A stretch of 64,000 nt of DNA, taken from assembly GCA_028829895.1 (NCBI GenBank), contig CM054177.1, positions 51,507,664 to 51,571,663 of the forward strand. The letters are read 5' to 3'. The position numbers were made by a program, and so were the translations under genes. Below the pieces are notes generated by a model that searched no databases, was not told the DNA's origin, and worked only from the letters and a program-made list of their open reading frames with translations. Positions within the stretch are counted from its first letter, which is position 1. Every line of letters begins with the position of its first letter. This DNA is from Sinotaia quadrata. Taxonomy: Eukaryota > Mollusca > Gastropoda > Architaenioglossa > Viviparidae. This document shows, in pieces, positions 32,891 through 45,443 of the stretch.

Positions 32891-34437
32891 TGTTACGTTT
32901 CCAGTATTTATTTAAAGACCCTGCTTAGAATAATTAAAAGACTTTAAATATAATTAATTCTTCCTCTCATATTCTACGCAGACTGGTTGCTCAATTTATT
33001 ATCTGACTAATTAAAAGTGCGTCTTGTAGTTCAGACGACAAATTTACAGACTAATAAACTGCGAACTTTTAGCTAGATTTGAAAACAGTTAAATCCCTCT
33101 AAATTAATATGCACTCGTCATCAATCTTTCTGCTCATCCGCCCCCATTCAAATCTAAGAATTAATCTAATTGGTCTATTGTGCATAGAAATCAACTACTA
33201 AGAGGTATTAACAAAGAAAATAAGATTTAATAAAGTTTAACAAATTAACAATAAATCGAATGCAACGCGAATCGTCTTCACTCTGTCTTTACGCGCCTAT
33301 GCCTGATTTTTGTCAATCTAAATTGCCAGAAAAGTGTTCCTTTGAGATCTGTACACTTGATCTTGCACTTAGCTCTATTCTTGTATCCTTGGTCTCAACA
33401 CTCAATCATGCTGATTCGTTCCCTCAGTCCCCCTTTAACGACACACGTGGTGCATAAGGAATGATGTCCCTTTGTTAGTGGCTAGGAACTGGAATTTTTG
33501 CAGCATGGCCCTCAGAGTGGATTTCGACACGCTTACACCAATAAGCTAATGCAGGTGAGGCATGGGTGAACATGAACCATGAGCCGACCTGTGGATGCAA
33601 CGTGTTTGGATATAATTCTCAACCTAACAGGTCCTACCTAGGCATGGCTCAATTAAATGCGCTGAACAAAGAGTTTCGACCTCGCGTCGCTTACAATTAG
33701 ATTTTAGAAAAAATATAATCGTCTCACATGTGTTCCATTTAACAGTCATGACGTATGAAGCAATAAAATAGATGCAACGTTAAATTAATGTTCATACAAG
33801 AGGTAATTCAAACCGACAGAGCGCTTCACAATTTACAATTAAAATTACACGCAATAATTGAATTACATGAAGAATTCATATCGAGCGCAGCATTCTGGCT
33901 CTTAGTGAATTAAAACAATATAAATTAAAGTACAGAAATGGAAAAATGGTTACAATAAATTTATATTCCGTAACATATAGGTTTTCAGCTATTTCTCTGA
34001 ACCATGCTCAAGTGTATATGGAAATCATATAATACATAGCACAAATACATACTTAAACAATACATAGGCAAATACTATTAAATAAAATGATACCTTTGAG
34101 AGAAGTCGAAGGGTACCTTGATTCTCTATGGCGCCGGCTGCCTCTCACGACCCGAGTAAGCTGATGGAATTAGCTAAAATGTGCTCGAAGTGAGGGAGCG
34201 GAAGCGTGTGGGTACATATATAGAAAGGTATATTGCGTATCACGTGACTGTTCGCAAAGCATGTGGTTGGTTCGAGAACTGGACAATGGTCCTAAAGTTA
34301 CATAACATCTTGACCTGTTCTAGAAGCACCTAGAAAAAGGAAGCTTTGAACAAAGGGCCAAGGGTTTCAAATATTCGAATTTGAAGTAAACAAGGCAAGT
34401 GGGTCACGAAGTCGGACAATTTTATCAGACTGTGACA
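32891..34437 (-). repeat. 5' LTR of the Gmr1-like element
   Basis: 1547 bp, same length as the 3' LTR. The start, middle and end segments that I compared base by base match it. Transcription should begin inside this LTR on the minus strand. Confidence 0.97.
34215..34224 (-). promoter_or_regulatory. Candidate TATA box in the 5' LTR
   Basis: TCTATATATG on the minus strand, about 213 bp from the LTR start. The same ten bases sit 215 bp into the diverged second copy (58704-58713), so the element is conserved while its surroundings have changed. Promoter role is inferred. Confidence 0.45.
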
Positions 34438-34910
34438 AATATGTTAATCTGATTGATGCCTATTCTAGGAAAAAATGATTGTCTAGCATTAATTGAACAT
34501 TGTTGTTTAGTGATGTAAATGTCAATGCTCTTTTGATTATATTCATATTTTGTATATTTGATTGTTGATTTAATAAGTTTATTGACCTTGCACATATATT
34601 AAAACTTATGTTGGAGTAATAGTGGGTGGACTGTTAAAATATAAAAAGATGGATTTTTATTACTCCTTTGGTAAGAAGTTTCCACCTACAGAAAACATTA
34701 TGTGACAGTAAAATGTGTATCTTGTTATTGTGTGAAGAGTAGAGTTTTATGACACCCTTATAATCCGCCAATTGAGAGACAGACTAATCTTGTGAGAAAA
34801 TTATTAATAACTATAAATTAAGATTCTCGATCACCTGTAATTAATTACGTGCAATAAATAGTAGCCATAACAAATGAAGGGTGCCCCAGAAGGTGTCATA
34901 CTAAGCAATA
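34438..34910 (+). repeat. Dispersed repeat family 1, copy B, right part (with AATAT duplication)
   Basis: The first five bases (AATAT) are the target duplication of the LTR element. The rest continues the repeat cut at 26206 and matches 56775-57220. Shared words include AACATTGTTGT, TTTGATT-ATATTCATAT, CTTGCACATATATTAAAA, GGATTTTTATTAC and CCCTTATAATCCG. Confidence 0.85.
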
Positions 34911-36155
34911 ATACCTATAAAATGTATGTGCATACACACACACATAAATACTGCAAAGCAATAAGGAACCAGCATATATGATTAGGAAACGATGAATTAA
35001 ATTATATTTAATAGTGAATTTTGGTACGAATTCATTTCACTGTTGCACATATAAGATGTTTTAGTGCTGCATTGTTGCAGTAAATTCACTATTAATTTCA
35101 CACCTAATGGAGTATTTAAATATGATAATTGTTAGATAGAGGGTAGTTTCATCATATGAAATAACACACAATGTATCATAATATCATCATATCACATATA
35201 TTAACATCATGTCAAACACTTGGAGTTGTAGCACCTCCAGTTCAACCCAGCAGCTAGCAAGACAAAGCCATTTTTGACTTGTCTAACAGACTGCTAACTC
35301 GGTCATTTAAAATACTTTGGGTTGTATTTTTTCTTTGTAGGTTGGTTGGTTGCTTGGCTGGGTGGATAAGTGGTTGGATTAATAGCTTTTATGTGAGATT
35401 AAATAAATTAAGGAAGTCTGGCCCGAAATTGTTACATGTTTGAAAAGTCTCCATTACTTCACATTTTTGCTGATTTACTTCTCTCTTAACACTAACAAAA
35501 AATCTTAAATTTTATTTATTTAAATTAAAGTAGATGTTCATTGACCAAAGATCTGTTGTAGTTATTATTTTGTGTTGTTTTGTTTTTTTTAAAAATAAAG
35601 ATTATTTCAATTTTTTCTTAATAAATTTTAAAAACTTATGTTTTCAACATTAGTATAATAGTAAACTATTCAATTGTAAATATTAATTTTAAAGTAACTA
35701 AGATTTTCATCAGTTCATAGTTTGCAAAATGTAATCTTGATTGCATCAGTGTGAACATGAAAAACAATTTATAAAACTCGAAATATGCACAGAGAGCAAG
35801 AAATATAGTTTTATATCAGTCCTTATTACACAGCACTATGTAATAAATGTGATGATCCAATTCAGTAACTTGGAATTTTCCTAACTGACACACCTCTCCC
35901 TAACTCAGGTTGTCAAGTTTGGTGATCAATACTGTAAAATGCTTCGAGATCTTAGAATATTGAAAAATTAATAAAAGTAAAAGCTCTATCTATTTCTTTA
36001 GCAATGAACAATTCTTACTAACTGAAAAGAAATTTAAAATGAAATATTTATCTAAACAATATTACCAAGAAATATTGTCTAATTTATTTTTTGCCAAAAA
36101 TAATAAGAATTTCAGAAAGCAAACAGTACTACTGCTTGATGTGCAATAAACAGCA
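34911..36155. other. Unassigned AT-rich stretch
   Basis: No gene or well-formed repeat. Poly-T/A runs and a short CACACACA tract (34932-34944) only. Confidence 0.4.
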
Positions 36156-37665
36156 TTTGTCATATTCTAACCACCACCTTCTGTATTTTTAAAAAAATAA
36201 CTGAAACTGATGTTAAAATATCTATCACCACACTTATTCTCAAATAGGGTAGAAACCAAAACTGAAATCATATTCTGACCTCAATGTAAAGCATACTGAT
36301 GCATGACCTGTCAATCCAAATAGGTGACACTCTGGGAAATTGGTACTGTGTGGATGAACTCAGTAACTCTAGGGTTAGAAAGGATATATCTTTTTCTTGT
36401 TTCTTTGCACTGTTAATGGGCTGAAACTACAGTTATAGGAATAAAATCCTTTCCAGCTTTACCCAGTACCCTTTAAAAACTATTTGTACACCAAACTCAG
36501 CAGACATTTTACTGTCCCAATTGATCTAGAACAGATTGTCTCCCCTGGTTACATAATAATTACACCAAAGTCAAAAGATCCTAAATGGATTAATTAAATC
36601 TGCCATATCAAGGTGAGAAATTATTTTTTTAAATATTTTATTATTTCATTATTACTTATATTAGGTAATTTAAGGCATGTGAAACTCTTTGTTACCGCAA
36701 TAGTTAGACTAATATTTATTACTTGTTTCATTGTGTGTTTAACATAATCAACCAATTGTCCTATTTATAATTGTAAACTCTCTAAACATATTGATTATTT
36801 TATATAAACTATGTTCTTTAACAAATTCATATTCTTTTAATGATATTAATAAACATTACTAATTGTGTTTGAATACTATACATCTGTTCAAGTACTGTAC
36901 ATTTAATTAACTAGTATAATGGTTGAGAGGAATGGCATGTTAGATCTACTAATCTTTTATCACATTCCTTCACATAATCTCTGCAGTATAACTTTGTGTT
37001 TTAACCAGTAGTTATCAGTATATTGTCATGTCTGAGAGAGAGAAATTGACGTCATTTGTGGCTAAAGTGGACTCAATAGTAAAAGTGATCTTCTGTCCTT
37101 AGATTGCAGGATGCGACAGTTGTTATGACTACAGCAATGCGCCCCAGTATATTACATCAAGGAATTGATTCCTGGGCCTGAGCCATTGCCAAGTGCACCA
37201 TGACTATTGTGTACGCTGCTATGCAGCCTGTGAACTGAGGGAGGCTTGATCTCTACTACAACTAAGCTAAGTCGCCAACATTATGGTGTCACTGAACCAA
37301 TGAATATTTCAGAACATTTTCAGAGTCACATGCCATATCAGTGAGATTATCTTGGTGATGAATAGAAAAGTGACATTCTAGTGTCTTAATTATATTATCA
37401 ATCATTATTATACTTTTGGGCTAATATTTATTCATGAATATTTTCTATTTTCTAAATAACCAGGATTTTTGTTGGGTGGCTGGGGGCTAGAGCTGTTAGA
37501 CTATTATCTATCTTAATTCTTATGACCATTAAATCATTCATACTAATCACAGTTACTCTGCAGTCAAATCTTGACATATGGACTCTGCCTATAATTTTAG
37601 GCAGGAAAGGAATGGGTGTATTCACACTAACTGTCATTTAGTGTGATCACCCTCTCCTCAGATGT
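36156..37665. repeat. Dispersed repeat family 2, copy 2 (with ~490-bp insertion)
   Basis: It matches 4551-5615 in the same orientation. Similarity breaks at about 36618 (after CTGCCATATCAAGGT) and resumes at about 37105 near CAGTTGTTATGACTACAGC and ATTGATTCCTGGGCCTGAGC. The extra ~490 bp is AT-rich; I could not identify terminal repeats or a target duplication around it. The 61-codon minus frame at 37452-37637 lies in the repeat and is not conserved in copy 1. Confidence 0.75.
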
Positions 37666-38124
37666 TAAAGTATTTATGTGTACAGATTTATAATTACTGT
37701 GAAATAAGTGGCAAAACAAGTCAGATCCATTCTCTACAATCTTAAAACAATTTCTATAGCTGTTATAAAGCTTTAAATAAAGTATCCTATTTTGAATAGT
37801 TTAGATACCTAGGATTAGTAGGTATAATTTTAAAAGAATTTGATACTAAGTATATTTTTTCTTTATTAAAGAAGGCTGTTTCATTAATTTGGTTTACATG
37901 TATGGAAATAATTTATATGATTGTGTGCATACATTTTTATAATTTAATCAAATCATATATATATATAAATATGAGTGAAATATAACATCAAAATGAATAA
38001 ATGCTAAAACAGATGGACAAAATATTATTTGTCTATGAATAAAATGCTACCCATTATGAATGAGATACATCAACAGCACTGATTTTCAATTACACACGCA
38101 TATATATAGTATATACACACATAT
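37666..38124. other. Unassigned AT-rich stretch
   Basis: No gene seen. Confidence 0.4.
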
Positions 38125-38380
38125 GTGACACTGCATGGCAAAACCTGGCGAAAGTGAAAACAATTAAAAAGTGGGTTTTTGTAATTTATTAAAGTTCAGA
38201 ATCTCATGTTTATTTTTTTTTTAATTTTAATTTATGTCAGATAGTTTTTTCACTATACATTTTTTTTAAGTACTTACCAACCCTGGACTATCAAAGGGGA
38301 TTTATGACTACAAATGGCTGCAGTGCAAAATTAATTTTTATTTTTAGCATCTTTAGTTGGGTTTTGCCATGCAGCATCAC
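38125..38380. mobile_element. 256-bp MITE-like element
   Basis: The left end GTGACACTGCATGGCAAAACC and the inverse of the right end GTGATGCTGCATGGCAAAACC match over 21 bp with two mismatches. Both ends are flanked by ATAT-containing sequence (ACATAT before, ATATAA after), which may be a short target duplication. There is no coding capacity. The superfamily is not assignable by eye. Confidence 0.7.
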
Positions 38381-40016
38381 ATATAAATAAATACATTTAT
38401 ATTTCATTAAGTGATTGAACTACATCTTGAACCATTAGTTTAATGATAATCTGCTGTGAAAAAGTATGTAATCCGTGAATTACAATTTACATAATGCCAT
38501 GAAAGGTATACAATACACCTATTATAATAATTTAATATTCTACAACTACAAATGAGTAATGATACTTCTGGTACTATGTTTCAATACTTCTAACAGGATT
38601 ATAGGCAACAATTATTTGAAAATAAATTTACAGCAAAAACAACCTTTACTGCATCATTTTTTATATCAGAAACAAATATTTAATAAGCAGCTGAACAAAA
38701 ACTAATCTCTACTACATTGTTTTTGACAACAAAAACTAACAATAAATTGATGCAAAAACTAGTCTTTACTTACATCATTATTATAAAGGAAGCAAATATC
38801 TGAAAATATATTTCATTGCAAACTAGTGTTTGCTACATCAATGAAGAAGAATATGAATTGCACGGACCACTCAGCTTCAACCTTAAGATTACAACTGGAC
38901 CTTTGCACTGTGACATATGCAATTATTCTAAAATCAGACAAGACGATATTTAGCATGCCAAACTTCCTACTTGCATTACCTGGGGCAGTGACATCATACT
39001 AAGGAGGGTGCGAGGGGTATGGTCTGACCCAGGTGACATCCAAACAATATATTTTTCTATGTGTTTAAATTTTAAAATTATTTGTGAGGAGGATGCCATA
39101 AAACCTCTCCCAGGACTGGGGGGGACCCAAATATTTTAGGTACTCTTCCTGATTTAGAGCATGAACTTTTATTGTCAGCATGTGTGATTTATGGTCTATG
39201 GGTTTTCAAGTCAGATGTCTTTAAATTTTTACCATCAAACCATTTGATTTATTGTTGTTGAAAATATTACAATCATCACTTTCACTCTTAATTTGTTTGG
39301 TTGATGAATATTAAATATTTACATGCAATTCCTTAATATTTTCATGAAATTGTGACTGATGATGCAAAATACAGGGATTTTTCTACTGTTCACTGGAACC
39401 AGTCCCTGCAAAATAAAGTTTGTGCATCTCTTCCACTGTTTAGGATGGGGTAATCATTCCAAAATAAGTCATTACAAAAGAAAAACGGAGAGTATCTATC
39501 ATACAATGTTCAGATGAGTTGAGATCAGGGATTTTTTTCTTCTATTCAATAGTTATTTCCCCTGTCCGGGCTGTGGCATGTTGCATCCTGATATAGAATT
39601 GTAATATCACAGTTGAATAATACAAATAATATACAGACACATCTGACTTCATTTTAACCAGGTTATTCTTATTCGTAGCTGAGGTGATAATTATGTCATG
39701 GTCTTTGAGGTCTCTATCGTACAGTTAATCAAATATAACTGTTTGTTATGTGTATATGTGTGGGTGTTATTGTTCATTCTTTTGTGCAACAACCTCGATG
39801 AAGTTAATACTATACAGCACATTAGAACAACGTGTTCCAGTCCCGAGAGTTAGAACAAGCCTAAGTTATTTGATTACAGTAGTATCAAAGACCGTTCAAT
39901 GCATAGGCACTGTATTTATAAATGAACTAAAGTGCCAGTCCGTGTTTACTCCATCAGTCTGCAAATGTGTTTTATTATTTAAATTACTTTATGAATTAAA
40001 TAATGCGCGCGCGCGT

Positions 40017-40017
<1 letters not shown>
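38381..40017. other. Unassigned stretch
   Basis: Around 38870-39130 a less AT-rich patch (GGCAGTGACATCATACTAAG, then GGTGACATCCAAAC) may be part of an old mobile element, but no ends were found. A 123-codon plus frame (39750-40121) runs into the AC tract and is not credible. Confidence 0.35.

Positions 40018-40058
<41 letters not shown>
40018..40058. repeat. (AC)n microsatellite with GC/TG head
   Basis: ACACAC over about 40 bp, preceded by GCGCGCGCGTGT, an alternating purine-pyrimidine run. Confidence 0.95.
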
Positions 40059-40060
<2 letters not shown>

Positions 40061-40881
40061 TCTCACTTGTAAACGAGAAAAAAAACTTGTTTATTATACA
40101 AATATTAGTATTCTGATGTAAATAATATTTTATACAGATCTCAAATCAATAAAAGAACAAACTTATTCCTTTGAAAAATTACAAAAACAAATTGCTTACG
40201 TCTTTTCATGTAGGACCGTTAATAGGTGCATATCGGTATCAGTAATGCAGTCATCACTGCTTAGTACAAGGCTTCTCGAATTCACAGGCCTAAACACATA
40301 ATTGCGAATATCATCCTGTTCACGTTGCCATTTAAGCTGTTTTTCTTGTGCACACAAAACACTCTTTTCGCTTTTAGAGATAAGTTAAATGTGCACACAC
40401 TACAACCCCTGTTTTGGATTATGAGCAGACGAATTGACAGATGACGCTTGTCAGTAGGCACTAATGACAATACAAAATGTTGTGACCTAGAAAAAAAAAA
40501 CATTACAATCGTCAGCTTGTTTTTAAAGGTCGTGCATGTTCTCAACTCTTACCTTCTCACACTACTGATTGTGTTTTAATCTGTAACGTTTCTGTTCCGT
40601 TTTTCATTACACCAAGAGAGGTTATCCTGATCATAATGTCGGACCTGATTGCAAATGGCTTCCCTTTCATATAATGCCTTTCCGTTAAGTTCAAGTTCGA
40701 TTTCACTAATGATTTTTGTTGCTTTAATTTACGTTCCGGTTCAGTGTGGAGTTTTTTCATTTATTTGGTTGTTATGATTGATGAACTATTTCACTGCTAA
40801 ATTGTTGTATATATTTGTTTCCAGGGACTTCGATCACTTCTAAGAGTAGCCTCCCGTGGATTACGTGTCCCTATTTATTCA
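40059..40881. other. Unassigned stretch
   Basis: Two short minus-strand frames (40282-40545, 40557-40760) show no family resemblance. No gene called. Confidence 0.35.
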
Positions 40882-41128
40882 CTACACAATATAACATTTA
40901 ATGTTAAGCACTTCGAGTTCTGCAATGACCATCTGAATCGGATAGAGACTGATTCCAAGAATACCAAGATTTAATAAAATAATTAACAGTTGCATATTAT
41001 CATGTACCAGCATATAAAATGGGCAGATAATGAATAACATCACAACAAACTCGAGGTTCTGGAACAATTTGCCAAAAGCCAAGACGGAGAACATCTGATA
41101 TGAAACGTCCCACGAAAGTTCTAAAACT
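40882..41128 (-). CDS. Possible terminal exon of an unidentified membrane protein
   Basis: On the minus strand a CTAAC branch-like word, a pyrimidine tract and TTTTACAG precede an open frame that runs to a stop at 40882. The peptide has two strongly hydrophobic stretches (FVVMLFIICPFYMLV and LLIILLNLGILGISLYPI). I do not recognise a family. In AT-rich DNA such a frame can arise by chance, so this is only a candidate. Confidence 0.18.
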
Positions 41129-44100
41129 GTAAAAGTGAAAGAATGTTAGTCTAACCACTACCAATCCATGAACACAAACAAATGCACTTTTTATTTGTAA
41201 CGACTGGGCCCGCAGTTATTCCGTCAAGTGTGTCCGATGTCAACTTTTAAGTGCACAATTGAGTAGGCCTATACATACATATACTAATGGATGGGTGTTT
41301 CAGTGAGTAAACACGTAGATAAGAAAGAATGGTGCAATATAGTATACATTAATCACAATTCATGTACACTTTCTTACAGATTGTGATTTATGCTGCAGAA
41401 GAGGATATAAAATAATTAAGTATTGCACTGAATGTGCGCCTTTGCTAAATTGCAAATCTAAGCTATGATTAAATTAAACGTAAAAACAGTTACTAGAAAT
41501 AAAACTTACAGACTGCGTCTCATATTGTGCCTCTTTTGAAAATAATGAATTCACTAAAAGGACTGATCAATAAAATATCTCAAATTATAATTATTAACTT
41601 TCTACAAATATGCAATTACACCTTTATTAAATATTAGTTTATGTTGTAATGTTTTATGTGTTTATATTGGTGTGCACTGTTTTTGAAATAACATATTTAA
41701 ACTAGCAAGCCATGAAAACAAACAAAAATTCTTCATCTCTTGATAAAAACACAACTTTAACATATACTGATAAAGCAGTAATTTGTTTGTTTCCACACAG
41801 AAATGTGGTCCTTTGATACTGTGCTTACACTTGCTGAAAACAAGTGCTGAGTAATAGATAATTTAGGATAAGTTGCAAGCAAAGTTTTTTGAAACAAGAA
41901 ATTATATAAATGGTAAATTTTCTTCTAATAAGTAAAAATACAAAATAATATATGCACTTTGAAACCGAACACAAATGGAGCTTTACTAAGATTTGCAGAT
42001 TTGAGTTAAATCATTTAAAAATGATTAGTACTATAGTAGTTGTGTGGTGGCGGATGAATTTCATTTCAAGCTCTCATTAGCAACAAAATAATGTCACTAA
42101 ACTTTGAGCTACAGTAACATTAGAATTCAATTTATATATTGAAATTATATTGTTATTTAAGTTGTAGTTGTGTATTTTTACTTTGAATACTACCATAGTT
42201 GTGATCATTTCCTAGGTGATGATAAATTGCATGTTATGGTGACATTAATATAATTATTTATTATAATATAATAATTAATGTATCATATTACATGTATATA
42301 TGATATGTTGTGATAAAATATTTTGTGATGAATGATGATAAAATGTATGATGATAATTATGTATAAAGTGGGGGATGATTGATATTTTATGTGATAAAAA
42401 TATTGTTGATGATATGTGATTAAAACTATATTGCCTGTAGAATATGTTGATGGCATTGTAATTGATGTGTGATAATGGGACTGAAAATATGGACCACTGA
42501 TATTAATTCTTATTTCTATTTTTTATTACCTATAAGTATAATGTTATATGAAAAGTCAGAGTGTCATGTTTTCTTGTTGCTGCAGTAAGTGACAACTGGC
42601 ATTTGATGTGTTTAGATGTCATGGCCATATTGAAAGGACCACATGATTTCAGGTAAGTAGGCTCAGAGGGTCAAAGATGTGAAAAAATAGCTGTTTGTTA
42701 GACAGATTTAGCAATATTTTGATACAAGTGAATGTGATCAGGACCATTTAAATGGGTTGAATTACGAATGAATATAGCTTTTGTTTACAGCTGGTGGCCA
42801 GCACGATGTTGAACCATTATGTAGAAATCCATAGGCAAGGTTAACTGAGGGCTGGTCTCAGGCATTTTGGATTTAACTGCAGTAAGTTAATGGCAAACAC
42901 TAATCAAAGTTATTTCCAATTTGTCTATTAATGTCAAAGGAAATATAAATTTCAGGTTTTATTAAATCAGTGGACAAATGTCCAGTGTGGAAATTAGAGC
43001 TCCACTTTAATTATTAAAGTAGAATCAGAATATTATGTCACCTTTGTAAATGGAAACCTAATGTCATAGTCAAAAATTATTCATGCATCTAAAGTTAGTC
43101 TGCCACATTCTGCTTGCATATTGTTTTGCAATATGCATATGCAGTGTTCATAGTCTGATTGTAGTTAAATATTTTGGGAATGAAAGTACATGTACTTGGA
43201 ATTTTTACAAATCTGTTAGAAGTTTTTTAATTATTTGTTTGAATGAAATGGAAAGTATGTTTTTGGTAAAATGTAAGAGTGAATATGTGAGCAACATATT
43301 CATGAATGATGTGCTATATTGCATGCTCATGATGATTATGATTGCAGACATCAGGCAATAAATATGTGTGTCTGATTGGGGCAAAAAGCATGTGACACTT
43401 AGGTGTATGCACGCTCTCTCCATGTACATACAGCTTGTGGGTGCGGTCGGCATGCATTAACTATTGATCATTTCTCTAGTGGTGTCTTGTCAAATGCTAA
43501 AATATGTAGTAGATGCGAGCAAATAAGTAACATGTATTTAGGGTACATGAAAGGGAGTATGTTAAGATGCAAGCACAGAATCTGAACACAATGCGTATCT
43601 ATTTGTATATATTCATATTAGACTAACAGCAAACATTGACACATAGTATAATAGCGCTCTCTAACACCTTCAATACATCCACATGCACAAGCTCAATGAA
43701 TGAAGTTATGAGTATAGCAGATTATTGAATCGAGAATTTTTTTTTAAAAACCACAAAAAACAACATACACAGTTCTACTTTCCATTGAACTCCATCACAT
43801 GGTAAGACAATGTACATTGACTGCACAGAAAAAAAACACAAGGATGATTTCTTAGCCAATGTGTATTTTTCTGGCTGGTTGGCACTTTATCTTGGATGTC
43901 CTTTATTCTGGATGTGGTTTTGATGAGTGCTGAGCCATGAAGCAACAACAGGTTGCAACGACCCATGGGCCATAGACACAGTTCCACAGACCTCGTGTAT
44001 GACCATATATACATATACGACATTGGAGCCCCAGATGTCACAATAGGGAACCAAAGCTAAGTGACTATAAAACCAACAATCTGAACAGCTTAAGTCATGT

Positions 44101-45443
44101 TGTAGACAAACTCTAGCAAAGTACTCTTAGAGTCCACTCAGAAGCATTCACTGTTCTCTTATAAACTAATTTATAGTCCACTCATATAAATGAACCAAAT
44201 AACCACTACAGTGTCATAAGACAAACGGAAATTCTCTTTTCACACCACATGGTCGTAACTATGAACTTAAATAATATATATAAATACTAATTGTAACCAT
44301 TCAACTATTTGCTATATGTAACCATGTTGTCTTATGTTATTTCTTGTTGAATATATTTGTGTAGATATAAAGACCACTCGTATTAGCGTGACTTACATGT
44401 TATATGTTGTAGTCTGTCACCTGTATTTACTTACTATCCTGGCTGTATGTATCAAGGACATCGAGCTATCTTCTAGAACTATCACTCTTCTATACTACAT
44501 TATATATCATCCATCTTTCTAACACGTGTGGCCAGCTAGAAGGTGTGTTTTGGGGATCAGCCTAAGGTTACGGGCAGCCAAGGATGGTGGAGAATTAACA
44601 TCTTGCCCATCTCCCAGCAAAACGTAACTGTAGGTTAGCCCCAAAACATATCTTCTGGCTTGTCACACGTGCTGGAAAGAAGATAGGTAGGGTAGAGCAG
44701 AAGAATGAAAGACTAGAATAAAGCTCTGAGCCCCTTCATACACAGCCAGGATTATTTAATTAAAGTTGCAAGCTGGCATGTGTAGCATTAAGTAAGTCAC
44801 GACGATCTAGATATAAACAAATAAATGGGAAAGAAAAATAGAGCTGTCGTTTACGTATAGTTATCAACAATATGAAAAAGATAATGGGAATACAGAGTTC
44901 GTAATCAGAGCTATTCGTATCTTCAATGAAAGAAAGTAGTGTGCTGTTGAAGCGTATAGAAGAAGCTATGGAAGCTGTATTAGCTCTCGAACTGTGCTCC
45001 TGGTCCGTGGTCCATGCCGCTCAGGTGTTGCCTTCGTGGCTCAGTGCTCGTCAAAGGTTCATCATCGAAGATAAAGTGCCGATCTTCAGCAGTATAAAAA
45101 GAGAGCATTTTGTTCCAGTTGAGTAAGTTAACGACAATTAAGGATGATAGATCATATGAATTATGCGTGGGTATTTGGTGTCGGAAAACTAGAAAAAGTG
45201 TTGCCTCTTCAGTCAATCATGATGGTCTGCTGGTCAATGTAGTTCAAACGACACATTCGTCGCGAGCTGTCTAGCAATGCTCTGAATAGTTCATTTGAAA
45301 TAAGTTGGAATAGTAATTAGGCCACCCTACAGCCGATGAGTAGGGGTTAATAGTCTCTATAGATAGGGTTTGGAAATAGACTGTTTTTTTGTATAACGTG
45401 AAAGAGTAGTTACATAATGCTCTTATGAAAATGGTATATGATC
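41129..45443. other. Unassigned AT-rich region
   Basis: About 4.3 kb with no supported gene or RNA. There is low-complexity GATGATAA-rich sequence at 42230-42480. Short frames (43083-43361, 43205-43453, 43775-44041, 44926-45216) have no recognised domains, and several overlap on opposite strands. Confidence 0.35.

Larger units (their letters stand above)
26207..34437 (-). mobile_element. Complete Gmr1-type Ty3/gypsy LTR retrotransposon
   Basis: The 8231-bp element is bounded by two 1547-bp LTRs and a 5-bp AATAT target duplication. In element orientation (minus strand) the order is 5' LTR (34437-32891), tRNA-Pro-type primer site, leader, one gag-pol frame (32278-27977), polypurine tract, 3' LTR (27753-26207). 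Inside the frame the order is Gag, zinc knuckle, protease, integrase, reverse transcriptase, RNase H. Integrase ahead of reverse transcriptase is the defining feature of Gmr1-like elements, first described from Atlantic cod. The LTRs are equal in length and I saw no difference in the long segments that I compared, so the insertion is very recent and may still be competent. No envelope gene is present. Confidence 0.96.

Noticed and set aside
26207..34437. Endogenous retrovirus interpretation, prompted by the tRNA-Pro primer site
   Set aside because: No envelope-like frame between RNase H and the 3' LTR (only about 210 bp remain), and integrase precedes reverse transcriptase. It is a Gmr1-type gypsy retrotransposon.
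39750..40121. 123-codon plus frame ending in Thr-His repeats
   Set aside because: It runs into the AC microsatellite, and the upstream part has no recognisable family.
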